DNA from: Endomychus coccineus
Taxonomy: Eukaryota > Arthropoda > Insecta > Coleoptera > Endomychidae
Direction: 5' to 3'
Length of the DNA stretch: 64,000 bases
NCBI GenBank assembly: GCA_958510875.1
Contig: OY294067.1
Location: 251,611,736 to 251,675,735, forward strand
The number at the start of each line of letters is the position of its first letter. Position 1 is the stretch's first letter. A program made the position numbers and the translations under genes. The notes below the pieces were generated by a model. That model saw nothing but the letters and a program-made list of their open reading frames with translations. It ran no database searches and had not been told where the DNA came from. Positions 12,901 to 24,775 of this stretch are shown piece after piece.

Positions 12901-14300
12901 ATGCACTACGAAATATGAGAAATTCGGCCGATGGATCAATACACTTCTAATAAATCAAAATACTCTATTAATGGTTACGGTCCTCTATAAACCAACACAA
13001 AAAAACGAGAAAAAGGAAGGGTGCTGACCTCAGAATTTTTGGCTTGAATTCAGACTAAATAGCTTGTTCTATAGACTTACCCTGACTCAGTATTTAATCC
13101 TTAATCCACAAAATAAACCAGTAACACCTGAGTTTACACTTCACGCACGGCCTTCACAAAATGTATTACGCGACGTCTTTTTGTTAAGTTATGAATTACA
13201 CCCCGGAGCTAGCTCTCTCTCGCACCCAGATCAATTTGTCTAATGGTTGAAGGAAACAAATTTTCCAAAATATCAAATTACTTTAGATTTCTATCATCAA
13301 GTTACCAATGACGTTCTTCACAATTTCTTTTACAGGTTATTTTAGATTCTAATTACCAAACAATTTTCACTAAATAGAAAATGATATTAAAGTAAAAGTA
13401 AGTTCTCTTGAAACTGATACTTGGAATTATCCAAGGTGAATGAAAGTACTTTAAGAATGATAAAAATTGATTCGAATGAATTAATTTGCTTTGAGTAATA
13501 AACAAAAGGAAAATATAGTTGTAAAAATAGAAATCTGGTAATTTGCATTACACAAAAAAAACAATCAAATGACTAAGTTAAAAATATCAATTAAAAGAAT
13601 TAATGAATCTGAACTTGAGAGAGAGAGAAGGAGCTATATGTACAAGAAGTGAGCTTACCCCGCAAGATACGACACAGGAACTCCTTTTTTCCTAAAAGTT
13701 TTCATTTTTATAATTCGGCTCCCCCCGAAATTGGCTTGTTAACATAAAATTCAAACGGACCAATGAGGTTGGTTGTATCCCGTTGTACTTTGCACTAATG
13801 CACAAATCTGTATTTAGAGTTGCCTGCTTTCCCACATCGAGGGGCAGTGAGTGACCACAAAAATAATTTCTCCAAACGCTGCTGACTAAGTGATTAACTC
13901 CGTCTTTGTAGATAATGCAAGTTCCGCAGGAATAGCACCTCGAAGGCTCTAATTCTTAAAAATCACGTACAACTTGTAAAAGGTATCGGGTGGCGGATTT
14001 CTGTCGCCAGACTGGAATTCCATCATTCAAATCCGAATAAAACTTCTAATTGTTGAATCCAGAATGTCTATGTATAGTCTGTTCCTGTCAGGAATTTAGA
14101 ATTTTAGATTTTGGAATGCCCGTAAGGACGGAACTACGTGCTACGGAACGATTTGAGTTGTACTCTCATGTGACTAGTATTCCTAGTTCACTTAGAGTAA
14201 CTTAATTATCGGCAGTTTTCTCCTGCTTGCGCGCTACTTTGATTCAATCGTGAAAAGATAAATAATCCCCAGGATTATTACATGTACATTTCGATTGCAT
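9990..14300. other. No recognisable gene; short AAT-type microsatellite
   Basis: The longest frame (11062-11388 +, 108 residues, starting MFYRSGKVYK) carries no motif I know and no signal peptide; it may be chance or an unknown exon. An (AAT/ATT)n tract lies at 11567-11592. GAGAGAGAGAAGGAGCTA (13618-13635) is roughly inverse to TAGCTCTCTCTCGC (13209-13222). Nothing else is supported in this stretch. Confidence 0.4.
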
Positions 14301-14526
14301 TAAGTTATGATATATTCAGCATGTTGTACAATGTTATTTACAGTAATATCTGTACAAGCAAAGTTTGTGCACAGATATTATTGTCAGATTTGGAGTGCAT
14401 AAGATAAAATAATAATTAAAATAGTATGTAAATGGAGAGAAAAGTATAATCTAACATAAATACCATATATATATATCATTGAGACGAAATTTCCTATTTA
14501 CTTAGTAATTTATTTAGTAAACAGGG

Positions 14527-15347
14527 TTACAGATATTGCATGAAGGGTTGTAAATTGTTGTTGAATAAATATTGATCTATTTTGTTGTTAAGATGTTTCT
14601 TATTTTTTATTTCTCTTATTGGTTTACTAAGGGCGTTATAGAAACGGGGTCCTAGATATGAACTACTCATCTGACCTATACGTTTCCTTGCTATCGGTAA
14701 AATGATATCTGAGTTTAAGTTTTTACGTGTGGCGTGTGCATGTGATATAGTATTCATCCAGGATATATTATTATTTTTCTTAAGGCAGATTGAAAGTGGA
14801 ACAGCCTTTTGTTTTACATTGTGAACTCTTGATATTTTGAAAAGGTCTTTAGTTGGATATAATCTTGGTTTATTATGAATTATTTTTAATAGTTTATTTT
14901 GTATTCGAAAGAGTGGTTCTAGGACGTTGTTATATGCTCCATGCCAGGCGATAATACCATATTGGATAATGGACTGGGCGAGGGCATAATAGACTATTTT
15001 TAGTTCACTAGTATTTAAGAAGTTTCTCAGTTCCTTAAAAATATATAATAATTTCTTAGTCTTTTCGTCAGTAACGTTATATGATGATCCCATTTTAAAT
15101 GAGAATCAATCATCAGTCCCAAATATTTCGTTTTGTCTAAAAGTTTCAATTTATATAAACAAGAGCAGTCTCCATTTCTACAGCAATTTATATCTTCGTG
15201 TAAAATTATCTCATTATATTCAGGTAAGTTGTTTTTATAACAAGTGAATGATATGCAAACTGTTTTATCAATGTTCAATGTGAGAAGTATCAGAGTATTT
15301 TTGAATAAGTTTACACATGATTCTCCATTTCCGTGTTTAAATTGCAA
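14527..15347 (-). pseudogene. C-terminal part of a Jockey-superfamily non-LTR reverse transcriptase
   Basis: Two overlapping minus frames (15347-15027 and 15093-14527) join at one frameshift. They give the post-catalytic part of RT: KTKYLGLMIDSHLKWDHHI (the KYLG.MID..L.W..HI block after the YADD box), then thumb residues LKIVYYALAQSIIQYGIIAW, RIQNKLLKII, YPTKDLFKIS, and the closing LGPRFYNALSKPIREIKN. The layout and wording match the better-preserved + strand element at 25742-27999, so they are related families. The fingers, YADD box and endonuclease are missing, so the copy is 5'-truncated. A cysteine pair (CCRNGDCSC) lies before the KYLG block, as in the 25742 copy. Confidence 0.85.
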
Positions 15348-15739
15348 AGCTACGTGTTCGATATTGTTTTTTCAAATTATTCATTATCTTCATTCAAATG
15401 GTTTCAGGCGTATGGTTTCATCAGATTGTTCAAAGGAGGACACACTTCATCATCAACAAAAACAAGAAGGGCCTTATTAATAGTGATTGTAAGGAATTCT
15501 TCATACGGCATGTTCAATTTTTCTTTTTCCATTAGTTTGTAAAATTAGGAGTTCCGAAAAGTTCCTCCATCGCTTTGCATTCCATTTTCGTACACCATTT
15601 CTAAACATTATTTGATTAATCACTGTCACTGTCTGAATCCGCGAACATTTTTGCTACGAATCTGACTATTAAATGGAAAGCCTGAACAAAACATCAAAGG
15701 CGAGATGCAATCTTGCATTATGTATTGCAATGGCGAGTA
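15348..15739. other. Uncertain upstream remnant
   Basis: This may hold decayed sequence of the preceding RT on the minus strand, but no motif is firm enough to call. Confidence 0.3.
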
Positions 15740-15958
15740 TCAATGAATGGCGACATGCGCGGCGGGGTGAGCTGCAAAATGCACTGTTTGAACGTGTGGA
15801 ACCACCCGTTGAGGAAATCGCTCCTGGTACATTCGTCTTGCAGCTTTTTCATTACCGTGAGTCATTCCATAGGTGAAAGGAATGTTTGCTTTTTCTGCGT
15901 TAGTATATTGGTACATTTCGAATACAACACCCAATAAATTATTACTTATTAACATCAA
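15740..15958 (-). pseudogene. Helix-turn-helix N-terminus of an insect mariner-like transposase (DUF4817 type)
   Basis: The minus frame includes PFTYGMTHGNEKAARRMYQE then RFPQRVVPHVQTV. The pattern YG...GN...A.R.Y.ERFP.R..P is the DUF4817-like N-terminal helix-turn-helix found on many insect mariner-type transposases. No catalytic DDE region follows in register, so this is an isolated N-terminal fragment. Separate fragments that look like the same transposase group occur at 20690-21060 (DDE part), 58529-58650 (N-terminus) and 58695-59000 (C-terminus). Confidence 0.65.
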
Positions 15959-16780
15959 AATGACTTGCTATGCAACTACCTACTGGTTTCTTGTGTACTG
16001 CCGCTGCAGAGGAAAGATGCAGCACGCTTTTAACATATTTTCATCATTATCCAATTTTCACTAATTTGGTGATAGTAATTTGTAAAGTGTAACATAGCAT
16101 ATGCCGCTAAAAGAGTATTTTCTCCCTTATATTCTAAAAACTCTTAATGATTCAACGCACGTTTAACTTTAAACCCGTTTTTTTCCAAAACGGCTGCTTC
16201 CAGCGACATACACAGTACCTTCTGTATGTAAAATTAAATGAGCATAAGTATGTTCAGTCAGAAATGACATACAGTATGATACAAAGAAGTTATGGCTATT
16301 TCAATCCAGCTACAACACTGTATGTGGCGCCCTCAAACATTATTTAAAAAACTAAGTAAATATTTGAATTTCTCATCATTAATTCTTCGAATATCCCGAA
16401 TTTTGTCAAATTTCCATGTTATTGACCAAAAATATAATCAAGAAATGAAATAACATTTTTTTGGACGCCCTATATCTCAAGAACCAAACCGTTGCAGACC
16501 CATGTTAATATGAACTTTTTATCTTACAATTAGTCAAATAATCACGCTATAAAGTTTGTACAAGTCGAATGCGAATGCGACTTCGCAATTATGTACTAAA
16601 ATTAAATTTAGTGAAATTATGAAACACCACTCCACCGGTTAAATGAAAATAAATGAATAGTTCAAATTCTCTATAATTCTGTTATCAATTCTATACGATC
16701 TGGCAATTTATTATAAATTTTAATGCACATATAAGATGGATTTTTTCAGTTGAGGATAACCTGTGAATAGGATAACATAT
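15959..16780. other. No recognisable gene
   Basis: AT-rich. GGACGCCCTATATCTCAAGA near 16465 resembles the internal CACCCTGTATCTCGAAAAC word of the foldback elements at 37071 and 61665, but is too short to call. Confidence 0.4.
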
Positions 16781-17850
16781 ATGTAAAGTCCTAACTTCAT
16801 GCCAACTATTTTAAGATTCTTTATTGAGCTAAAAAAATTGAGTTAGTTATTGAATTTACACCCCAAAATATAATACCGTATCTTAGTAACGATTTGAAAT
16901 TCGCATAGTATAGAATTTTTTTGACATTATTCCCTATGCATTTCCCTATCAACCTGATAGCATAGCAGACCTGATTCAGCTGTTTCAATAAGTGTTCTAT
17001 ATGTAGTGACCATTTTGAAAATTCATCAATAATGATTCCAAGAAGTTTGTTGTATTTAACAGTGCCTGCCATTAATTAGCATACTCGAAGGTTTGTCTTT
17101 TGATTCATTAGCTCTGTAGATTATTAAATTAGCCTTTACCTCATTAATAACTAATTCATTTCTGTCAAATCAGCTTTTTGCTTGATTAAACAAATGTCAC
17201 ATTTGGTCAAATCTTTTCCGGTCTTTGCTTGCCACCAGAAGGTTAGTATCGTCTGTAAAATTAGTGATTGCAGAATCTTCTTGGCCGGCTATACTATTCA
17301 AATTGATCATTATTAAGAACAATATAGGACCCAATATTTTACCTTGTGGGACTTCCACGAGGTTAGGTAATTTATTCGACTTCACGATTTTTCCATCCTT
17401 GGCAATTGAAACACACTGTGAACGATCTGGTAGGTAATTTTTCTATCAAATAGTCTGTTGAGACAATCAAATGCCTTTGTCAGGTCTATGAATGAGCCCG
17501 CTGCTAATTTGTTTTCTTCTGAAGATTTAATGATGGCCTGAGTAAATTGAAAAAATGCTGTTTGAGTTGATATCCATGCTGTGTTGTGTTGAAAAGATTA
17601 TTACATTCATTAAAAAAATATAACCCGTCATTCGACATTGCCAATTCGAAGACCTTGGAAAAACTATTTAACGCACTTATAGGTCCGTAGTTCTTCAACT
17701 TCTCTGGATCACTTGACTTAGAAAGAGGTTTAATCAAGGACAGTTTCAACTGTTGAGGAAAAATGTCAAATTTAAATGAATTATTTACTATGTAGCATAT
17801 TACTGATTTTATACAGTTAATACTTGATTTCATAATATTTTTCCGAGCTC
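16781..17850 (-). pseudogene. Decayed non-LTR reverse transcriptase (second family)
   Basis: Minus-strand blocks in RT order: 17833-17504 carries the fingers (QQLKLSLIKPLSKSSDPEKL then LKNYGPISALNSFSKVFELA, the NYRPIS.L...SK..E motif); 17385-17197 carries VEVPQGKILGPILFLI (PQG..LGP motif) and FTDDTNLLV in place of YADD; 17072-16821 carries YNKLLGIIIDEFSKWSLHIE and the thumb RYGIIFWG. The blocks lie in different frames with stops and short gaps, so the gene is dead. The Tyr-to-Thr change before DD and the short conserved blocks suggest it is older than the 25742 copy. Confidence 0.8.
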
Positions 17851-18840
17851 ATGAAAACTCACTCTTCCCCCACCAAGAGAAAAATTAAGCTGATTTGGAA
17901 TTTGTACAATAATCAGAAATTGTAATTTTCACGTATGTCTGTTTCGTTTCGGTAATCAGTTGATTGTTACAATATCCAGCAAACTGATGTGATTAGTTCT
18001 CAATTTATTCTGACTTTAATGGAATCTAAGAACTCACTTAGTTCCATTGTTGACAATAGTTGGAGCAAACAGTGGAATTGTTTGTAATTTATACAGCAAT
18101 TCAAAGAATGGATTTGTTTTTAAAAAGAATTGTTACGACATCGCTGGTTTCCTGATTTATTATATTACTTTTTAAATAAGCAGATACGTGAAAATGCAGG
18201 CAACCGGAATTCTTATTGTGCGAACAAACAGAATTTATGTATATCTTTCCGCCCATAATATAAAGACAAATTTTTTGCAGAGATTTCTATAGAGTTTTTC
18301 AAGAGGTGAACCTCTGAGCAAAATACGGAAGCTAGTACAAAATTACTTCCGTTTCTTTTATATTCTCAATGATCGTTCACAGAGATGGAAGAAATATTAT
18401 TCGAATTCATTTGTATTTCAATTCTATAAAAATTAATTATCTTATCTACTGAAATGAATAATAGAATTGATTGGATTGTGAGGTACTTGTGGAGGGGCAA
18501 GAAACCATGAAACGCTTCTACGACTGTCATATCAACACCTCAAATTTATTCGGCTTAGTCGAGGTGATAAAGATAATCATATAGTGATAATAATCCCAGC
18601 AGAATAACCTACTACTTGATTAAAGCATACGTATGTAGTTTTACTGAAGAATTGTTTCCCTGTTTCCTGAAATATGAAAAGTTGTTCCTGTATTGGGTTA
18701 ATAAGTGGATAGCTTTCTCTATTGACCAGTGGTATCATTAATTAATAGATAGATAGATATATCATTCTATTCATGTTATATACGTAATATGTTTACACTC
18801 GTCATCATAAAATATAAATAAGATCACAATATTAAATTTA
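17851..18840. other. No recognisable gene
   Basis: AT-rich; a short (ATAG)n-like tract lies near 18742. No motif-bearing frame was found. Confidence 0.45.
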
Positions 18841-18845
18841 AAAAC

Positions 18846-20244
18846 TTATTTAAAAAAATCTTCTGTGGAATAAAATATATTATTTAAAAGAATATTTTTA
18901 ACTGATTTCTTGAATTCTTCCAATAGCAATTCTCTAACGGGTTCGGGCAATTTATTAAAATATTGAAACGCTAAAAATGTTGGCCCATTTTGAGATTTTT
19001 TAAGTCTCAGAAAATCTGTACGGATATTTTTCTTATTACGAGTATTGTAATCATGAAAATACTCACTCAATGAGTACTTATCTCTGCAATTATGTGCATA
19101 CTTGATACATTCATATATATACAGATTTGGGAATGTTAATATACCTAATTCCTTGAATGCTTTTCTACAGCAGTCCCTATAACTAATACTCGCAACCATT
19201 CTTAACGCTCTCTTTTGTAATCTGAAAATCTATTTTTTTTTAGAACAATTACCCCAAACTAAAATAGCGTAGCGTAACTGACTTCCAATCAAAGGAAAAT
19301 ACTCAGTCTTTTTTATAACACAAGAAGATAGCGACTGAGATAAGGTTCTCAAAACAAAAATACCTCCACTCAATTTTGTCATAAGCTTATCTGCATGAAC
19401 ATTCCAAGTAAATCTATCATCTATATGTACATCAAAAATTTTTGTACATTCATCAAAACTATTTGTTGCCTTTAGGGAAAAGAGTAATTTTACAGTTTTG
19501 TTCTCATTCACACAAAGACCATTTCCCGAGAACCATTCCACGGCTTTATTCATACTTATTCTACTATGTTCCCCCACATGATCTGGATCCCTTCCAGAAT
19601 TTGACGCTGTTACATCATCAGCAAATAGTACAGTGTACGTCAATGACAAGTATTCCGGCAAGTCATTGAATAAATTAAAAATAATAAAGGTCTCAATATG
19701 TATCCTTGAGGTACACCAATCGTAAGTAATTTCTTTTCAGACCATTTTCCATCCATACACACTGACGATCTGTTAAAAGCGACTTGATAATATTGACGCT
19801 AACAATATCAAATTTATATTTCTCAAGTTTTTTAAAGAGGATAGCATGGACAACACAGTCAAATGTCTTTGTTAGATCTAGAAATAGTGTTAACGATTGT
19901 AGACCTTGTCCAAAGCTATCAATAGTTTTATTAATGAATTCAATAATTGCTCCTGTTGTATTACGTTCCTTTCTGTAACCAAATTGTTATGTCACAAACA
20001 AATTGTTATATTCGAAGTGATCAACAATTTGTATGCTTAATGCCTTTTGCCTTTTCCAAAATTTTCGACCATAATGGTACTAACGATATCGGCCTGTAGT
20101 TTGTAATTTCATTCATGTCACCAGATTTATGTAGAGGTATTACCTTTGATATTTTCAAACAGTTTGGGAAAATACCATCCTTAATACATTTATTGACAAA
20201 CTTTGTGATGAGTGATACAATGTGGTCAATATTTCTTTCTAATA
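18846..20244 (-). pseudogene. Decayed non-LTR reverse transcriptase (third family)
   Basis: Minus strand, 5' to 3' of the gene: 20266-20021 holds FPNCLKISKVIPLHKSGDMN followed by NYRPISLVPLWSKILEK (RT fingers). The region 20020-19670 holds the middle, broken by several stops. 19661-19230 holds VLFADDVTAS (catalytic DD box), then NGLCVNENKTVKLLF and the FTWNVHADKL block. 19199-18846 holds the thumb and end, with FKELGILTFPNLYIYE, YNTRNK and FQYFNKLPEPVRE. The segments are in different frames. Its 5' side is cut at about 20245 by SINE sequence, so the SINE insertion or rearrangement came later. Confidence 0.85.
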
Positions 20245-20245
20245 G

Positions 20246-20285
20246 TACAATGCGATTCAAGCACATTCATCTAAAGTTCAATCTT
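20246..20285 (-). repeat. Short inverted piece of the composite SINE 5' module
   Basis: The inverse complement reads GATTGAACTTTAGATGAATG, then TGCTTGAATCGCATTGTAC, matching the 5' module at 33710-33765. It abuts a + strand copy that starts CGAATCGCATTGTGTTTATC, giving a head-to-head junction. Confidence 0.7.
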
Positions 20286-20690
20286 ACACGAATCGCATTG
20301 TGTTTATCAATGATCCTTTCAGAGGTTTATATTTACAAAAATACAAGACTGTCGTGACCAAAGTGGTGTAATTGTTAAACACGCTGGACTGGACTCCAAA
20401 AATGTGAGTTCGAATCCCGCCTATAGTTCAATGTTTTACGTTTCTTCATCTTTTTAATCCTATGTTAAATTATCTAAGTTATCTTCATAATTCAGAAAAT
20501 TCAATTCTATTTATCTTAATGCACTTACACGAAATTATGGTCAATTCAATTCAGTTCAATTGAAATATATAAGAACCGGAATGCTGTCATTGAATGAGCA
20601 CTACCAGAGTAATTGCCAATCATGGTAATACTCATACCTACACTCCTCAATTTAAAACGATTGAATTTCAGCTGAATGTGCGTGAATAGC
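20286..20690 (+). repeat. Composite tRNA-derived SINE, copy A
   Basis: The tRNA-like head at 20354-20425 carries an A box (AGTGGTGTAATTGTTAAACA) and a B box (GAGTTCGAATCCCG). Upstream is GAGGTTTATATTTACAAAAA; downstream is TATAGTTCAATGTTTTACG and AAATTATCTAAGTTATCTTC. From about 20560 the next 5' module begins (AAGAACCGGAATGCTGTCAT; AACGATTGAATTTCAGCTGA). Comparison with copies at 33690, 34060 and 59575 shows the same module order. Its RNA polymerase III promoter would lie in the head. Confidence 0.85.
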
Positions 20691-21060
20691 ACAGCAACAG
20701 CAATTGAAATTTTCCACAACAATCATTTATGGACCGATGAAAATCCTCACATATGGAGGAATCATTGGTCACTTCCATTCCTTCTACCGGGAAGACTTGA
20801 TGGACAATTTCACTGTAACTTCCTTCAAGAACAATAATTACCCTTGCTGCTTGAGAATGTTCCGTTAGCAACCGAAAACCAAATGTGGTACATGCACGAT
20901 GGCGCACCAGCATATTTCAGTGTAACGACTGCAATTGTTCACAAACTGTTTATCCAAATCGTTGGATTGGCCGTTCTGGAGCGCAAGAATGGCCACCAAA
21001 TTCCCCCGACCTCAATGAGCCATATCTTATTTGAGTGTTTTGAGTTAAATCTTCATATTT
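20691..21060 (+). pseudogene. DDE domain fragment of a mariner-like transposase
   Basis: The frame from 20844 contains ATENQMWYMHDGAPAYFSVT, the MW.MHDGAPAHFS block around the second catalytic Asp of an insect mariner-like group. In neighbouring frames WIGRSG, WPPNSPDL and, upstream, GHFHSFYREDLMDNF match the flanking parts of the same domain (the W..RSPDLNP box). Several frameshifts and stops separate them. The first catalytic Asp and the N-terminus are missing here. A DUF4817-type helix-turn-helix at 15740 is probably from the same transposase group but is on the other strand. Confidence 0.7.
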
Positions 21061-21178
21061 TCAACCCAGGATTTTCATGATACACCCTGTATAACAAAAA
21101 TTTTTCTTTGTTATTACTTCCCTCACTGTACGATTTTAAATTTTGCAGATCGTTTTAAAGTGGTGAAAACAGAAACTG

Positions 21179-21530
21179 TGTTATTTTTGGACGCGGTAGC
21201 CCTGTTTGGCGTGTTCTTCTGGCTATAGAAATATATAACGCTTATAATATATTTAACCTGCAGAAGTGTCCGAAATTCTCATTTTAATATTCAAGTGACG
21301 TCATCAATGTGACGTCACGGTCTATTATAAGACTTTATTCTGTTCAAGAAGTCTAGGCTTCTGTATTCTGTGGTGAATCAGCAAGCAAGTGTATGGACTT
21401 GGAGTCATAGAATGTTCCTTATCCTTTTTATAAAGTACTAGTGAGTAGAAGTTCATCTATGACATATTTGCATTGAAATTTATCGAATAAAATCTTTATA
21501 ATTAAGATTTGTGGGGTCATGCTGTCAATG
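21179..21530 (+). promoter_or_regulatory. LTR-like region with two CRE sites, TATA box and polyadenylation signal
   Basis: TGACGTCA occurs twice, at 21297 and 21310 (GTGACGTCATCAATGTGACG). TATAAGAC follows at about 21327, and an AATAAA signal lies at about 21487. Promoter, about 150 bp of transcript, then poly(A) signal is the order expected in a solo LTR. The region could start TGTTATTTTTGG at 21179. I found neither a target duplication nor a partner LTR, so the LTR reading is an inference; the CRE and TATA words are directly visible. Confidence 0.35.
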
Positions 21531-21987
21531 AATTATCTTTGAAACATTATTAATAACTCATGAGGATGACTTTCAACAACGTGTTAATTATAGATTAGGA
21601 TAAATTATCAAATAATTAGTCATACTTTAATTGAGCAAGAACTTGCTGCTGGAAGTTATTTTTTAGGTGAATAACTGGAAGATTTATCTGGCGTCAACTG
21701 TACCGCATGTGTATTTATTGCGCTCCCTAAATCATCGCTGTATCAGGCAAATTTATCTAGACAAATATTAATTAGTTAATACCTGCAGCCGGAATACAAG
21801 GGATTAGATTCGCAAGTAAATTACGAAAACGTTGGCTAATGAAACATTTACTTCAAAACAGTATGCCTACATATTCATTCAAATATTTCATAACTAGTAG
21901 AAAATAAATAACGTAATTAACGTTCACCGTATCTCTCTTTCACTTTCATTTCATGCCAAATATATGTTATTGTAACATCATTTCTTA

Positions 21988-22309
21988 TACAAGGTGTTTC
22001 AAAAAAAGGTGGCGCCGTTGCTAGGATAGGTAGAACACTGAAAGATAAGTACTTTGCTAAGTAAAAAAAAATTCGTAACCACATCCATATTCAAGATACA
22101 GGGTGTTGTAAAAAAAAATTTAAAGACTTTCTTTACGATTATGTCAAAACTACTGGCAACATTGTAATGAAATTTGGCATGAATATGTTTTGCAAACTGA
22201 ATCATCTCACGAATTTATCTTACGAAAATTTTTTACTAAGCGAAGCACTTACCTTTTAGTGTTCTACCTATTCTAGCAACGGGGCCACCTTTTTTTGAAA
22301 CACCCTGTA
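21988..22309. mobile_element. Foldback MITE with TA-flanked ACAGGGTGTTTC-type inverted repeats
   Basis: The left arm begins TACAAGGTGTTTCAAAAAAA then GGTGGCGCCGTTGCTAGGAT; the right arm ends with the inverse (CTAGCAACGGGGCCACC, then TTTTTTTGAAACACCCTGTA). Arms match for about 60 bp with few mismatches. The TA at each end fits a Tc1/mariner-type target. Inside is GATACAGGGTGTTG followed by a T/A-rich run, a word shared with the foldbacks at 37071 and 61665. There is no coding capacity. Confidence 0.85.
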
Positions 22310-22447
22310 TGACCACATCAAATATTACATTTTGTTTGCAAGAGCTTGCAGTTATCAAATTATGATCAATCTAATTGCAACAAATATAGTTTGATAACGC
22401 ATCAAAAGCATTATGTACGTAACCCATAACGAATCCATATTATGTGC

Positions 22448-22495
22448 AAGCAGTAGCGTCTCCAGAGGAGCAAAGGCAGGCCAAGCCTCCCCGTA
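22448..22495 (+). mobile_element. Possible hAT transposon terminus
   Basis: CAGTAGCGTCTCCAGAGGAG followed by CAAAGGCAGGCCAAGCCTCC resembles the CAGTGGCG-type ends of insect hAT elements with a G-rich start. Only one end is recognisable and no hAT transposase follows directly. Confidence 0.35.
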
Positions 22496-23146
22496 AATTG
22501 GCAGCAAAAGAAATGAAATAATTCCCAATAATCAATTGTAAAGGATGTTCCACGACTTTTTCAGCAATTTTCAACGACATATTCACTATTAAATAACAAG
22601 TCAATTTCTTTAAAAAAATTATTGGAAGTTCAAAAGGGCACCAGATGAAAATTATTGTTAGTTAGATTAATAATTGAAAATAAGGAAGTACATATAATGT
22701 GAAACATTCTGTATATAGTTCAAATTGGAAGTGTGAAATGGTACATCACGATATTTTCTACGACCAAATAGGTTGCATTTATCGTAGCATTCCATATAGA
22801 GGATCAGAAATACAACGCAGGCTTCATTATCTATTCCATCGCGATGTCTCTGTTGGTCTGTCATAGATAACTCTACTACCGTAGAATGAAATGTTCCGTG
22901 TTAGCTACCGAAACCGCGATAAGAGCGCCGCGCGCGGAATGGGAGCCTACTAAATGATGTTTTAGAGGGAAATTCGAATCAAGTTACACAGCACATAACT
23001 GCAAAATTTTTTTTCTAATAATTTGAGTAGGAAATGAAAGTCGATAGTTCTTACTAATAGTTTTCATCCAACAACAGAGTTAAAACAGAAATATATAAAA
23101 TACATATAAATACAATTAAACATCAAAAACAATAGAAATGACTTAA

Positions 23147-23236
23147 CACGCTGACTGCCAAGGTAATTTTCAGGATCTCGGTGTGAAAATAAGCTAATTT
23201 TTTTGATAAAATTTTTTGATATTGGCATTCAACGTG
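23147..23236. mobile_element. 90-bp MITE with TTAA target duplication (piggyBac-type)
   Basis: TTAA (23143-23146) precedes CACGCTGACTGCCAA, and the other end TTGGCATTCAACGTG is followed by TTAA (23237-23240). The terminal 15 bp are inverse with two mismatches. It lies within a local AT-rich repeat (units containing ACATAAATACAATT) and is nested in the P-like element. Confidence 0.8.
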
Positions 23237-23339
23237 TTAACAAACAAATACATAAAATATACACATAAATACAATTGACTATCGAGACTAATTACAATGG
23301 GTTAAAACAAAAATACATAAAATACACAAATTATGTTCT

Positions 23340-24600
23340 TATGAACTCGCAGCTGTACGCTTCTTGGCCTTCAAATAAGTTTCTTTAGGTTGTTGATATA
23401 ATGAAGAACAGTTTGGTGGTAGAATTATATTATCTTTTCCTGTTATAATGTTGTTCGCTCCATTAAAATAATTGAATATTACAAGCCGGAAAAAATGTTT
23501 AATAACAAAATTCTCCATTTTTGATTGTTCACATTCAAGTTTAAATTCACTGATACTTCAATAATGTTTGTTATTTTTTCCAACATATTTTTAATGTGGG
23601 AAATTTTGGATAGCATAAATAACAAAATATTGTAGCACATTACCAAATTTTTTATGAATTAAAAATTGTAGTACTATAGCCTTTCAACTTTTTGTTCACC
23701 ATATTCCCTAGATCTAACTAACAAGTTAAAATCGTCATTTTCCCCTCCTCTTCTTAATACATTGTATTTACAAGCTATACAATACATTGTATTTACAAGC
23801 TATACAATTAGTTTTCAATTTTACTATATATTCCGCTACATATGACAGTGATGCAGCTTCCAAAGGTCTTAAAATTTTAAAATGTTTGGGTAAGTGAAAA
23901 GATTCCACTTGTGGTTCACTGACGAAACCCTGTAAGAAATAAGATTATGGATTAAAACTGATAAAAATAATGAAATAATTATGATATGTGTTACAAGTAT
24001 ACCACTTCTGTCTTCTTCACAATTTGCTCCAATGGAATGCTTCGATACCAAATTATTAACTAACAAAGATTTATAAAATGGTCCAAATGCTTTACATGTT
24101 GGCTTGAAAAATCTTTGGCATCTCTGCCTAATTCACCCAAAACAATTTTCAAGGGGTCTTGATTAATATTTTTCGGTTTTAATTATCGCAACCCCAAAGG
24201 TCCTAATTGGTTAGTAAGAAGTAAAAACCTTTTAATTGTTATTATCCAATTTTTGAAAGTTGGAGGTACTGTTTTTTTTCTATTCTCTTCACAGTACGTA
24301 GTTTCTATAATTTTGAGTTATTCTTTTCAATGCGTCTTATGTAAATTATTCTTGAATATAGGGACTCGACTCCTTAATGGTTTTACCCTCTTTGTTCATA
24401 GCTGCAAATCCATTTAAGCTATCAAATAAATTATCCCAAAAAAAAACGAAATTCTGCAGTTCCACTAGCTCTTCTCTCCATTTCAACTGTTCCATTTGAA
24501 CCAACTTTTTCTGCAACTTGAAGATTTAGATATGCACTTATTTTATATAATCTGGCACAAATTAAACCTCCCCTTAATTGCCATAAGGTTAATAGTCGAT
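23340..24600 (-). pseudogene. P-element/THAP9-like transposase, C-terminal half, decayed
   Basis: On the minus strand around 24170-24100, LNQDPLENCFGELGRDAKDF is the QDPLE.FFG block of P-element transposases. It is followed in a shifted frame by FGPFYKSLLVNNLVSKHSIG and ANCEEDR (24090-23990), the usual continuation. Further upstream (24560-24330) a frame with FWDNLFDSLNGFAAMNKEGK fits the region before it. Downstream (23460-23340) a NIITGKDNIILPP frame may be the end. Several frameshifts, and perhaps an intron near 23950, interrupt it. No THAP zinc finger is visible. Confidence 0.65.
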
Positions 24601-24775
24601 GCAACAGTGGCTACTATTGAACAACAATAACAATCGCATGCGCATTATTATTTCTATTAATTTCGGAAGCTTGACGCTCCGTCCCGTGTTTTGGAAACAA
24701 AATACTTCCGCCGGCCATGACAGTTTTGGTCCCTACCATAAGACATTTCATTCTACGGTGGTAGAGTTATCTGTG

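Larger units (their letters stand above)
22862..24775 (-). mobile_element. P-element-like transposon remnant with terminal inverted repeats
   Basis: The left end CATAGATAACTCTACTACCG, then TAGAATGAAATGT, is matched by the right end in inverse complement (CACAGATAACTCTACCACCG, then TAGAATGAAATGT): about 31 of 33 positions agree. The length is about 1.9 kb. The inside carries a minus-strand P/THAP9-like transposase remnant, so the inverted repeats and the gene agree. I could not identify an 8-bp target duplication directly outside. A 90-bp TTAA-flanked MITE is inserted near the left end. Confidence 0.7.

Noticed and set aside
20354..20425. Possible tRNA gene (A and B boxes)
   Set aside because: Acceptor arms do not pair, and the same head recurs in the same larger repeat at three other places, so it is a SINE head.
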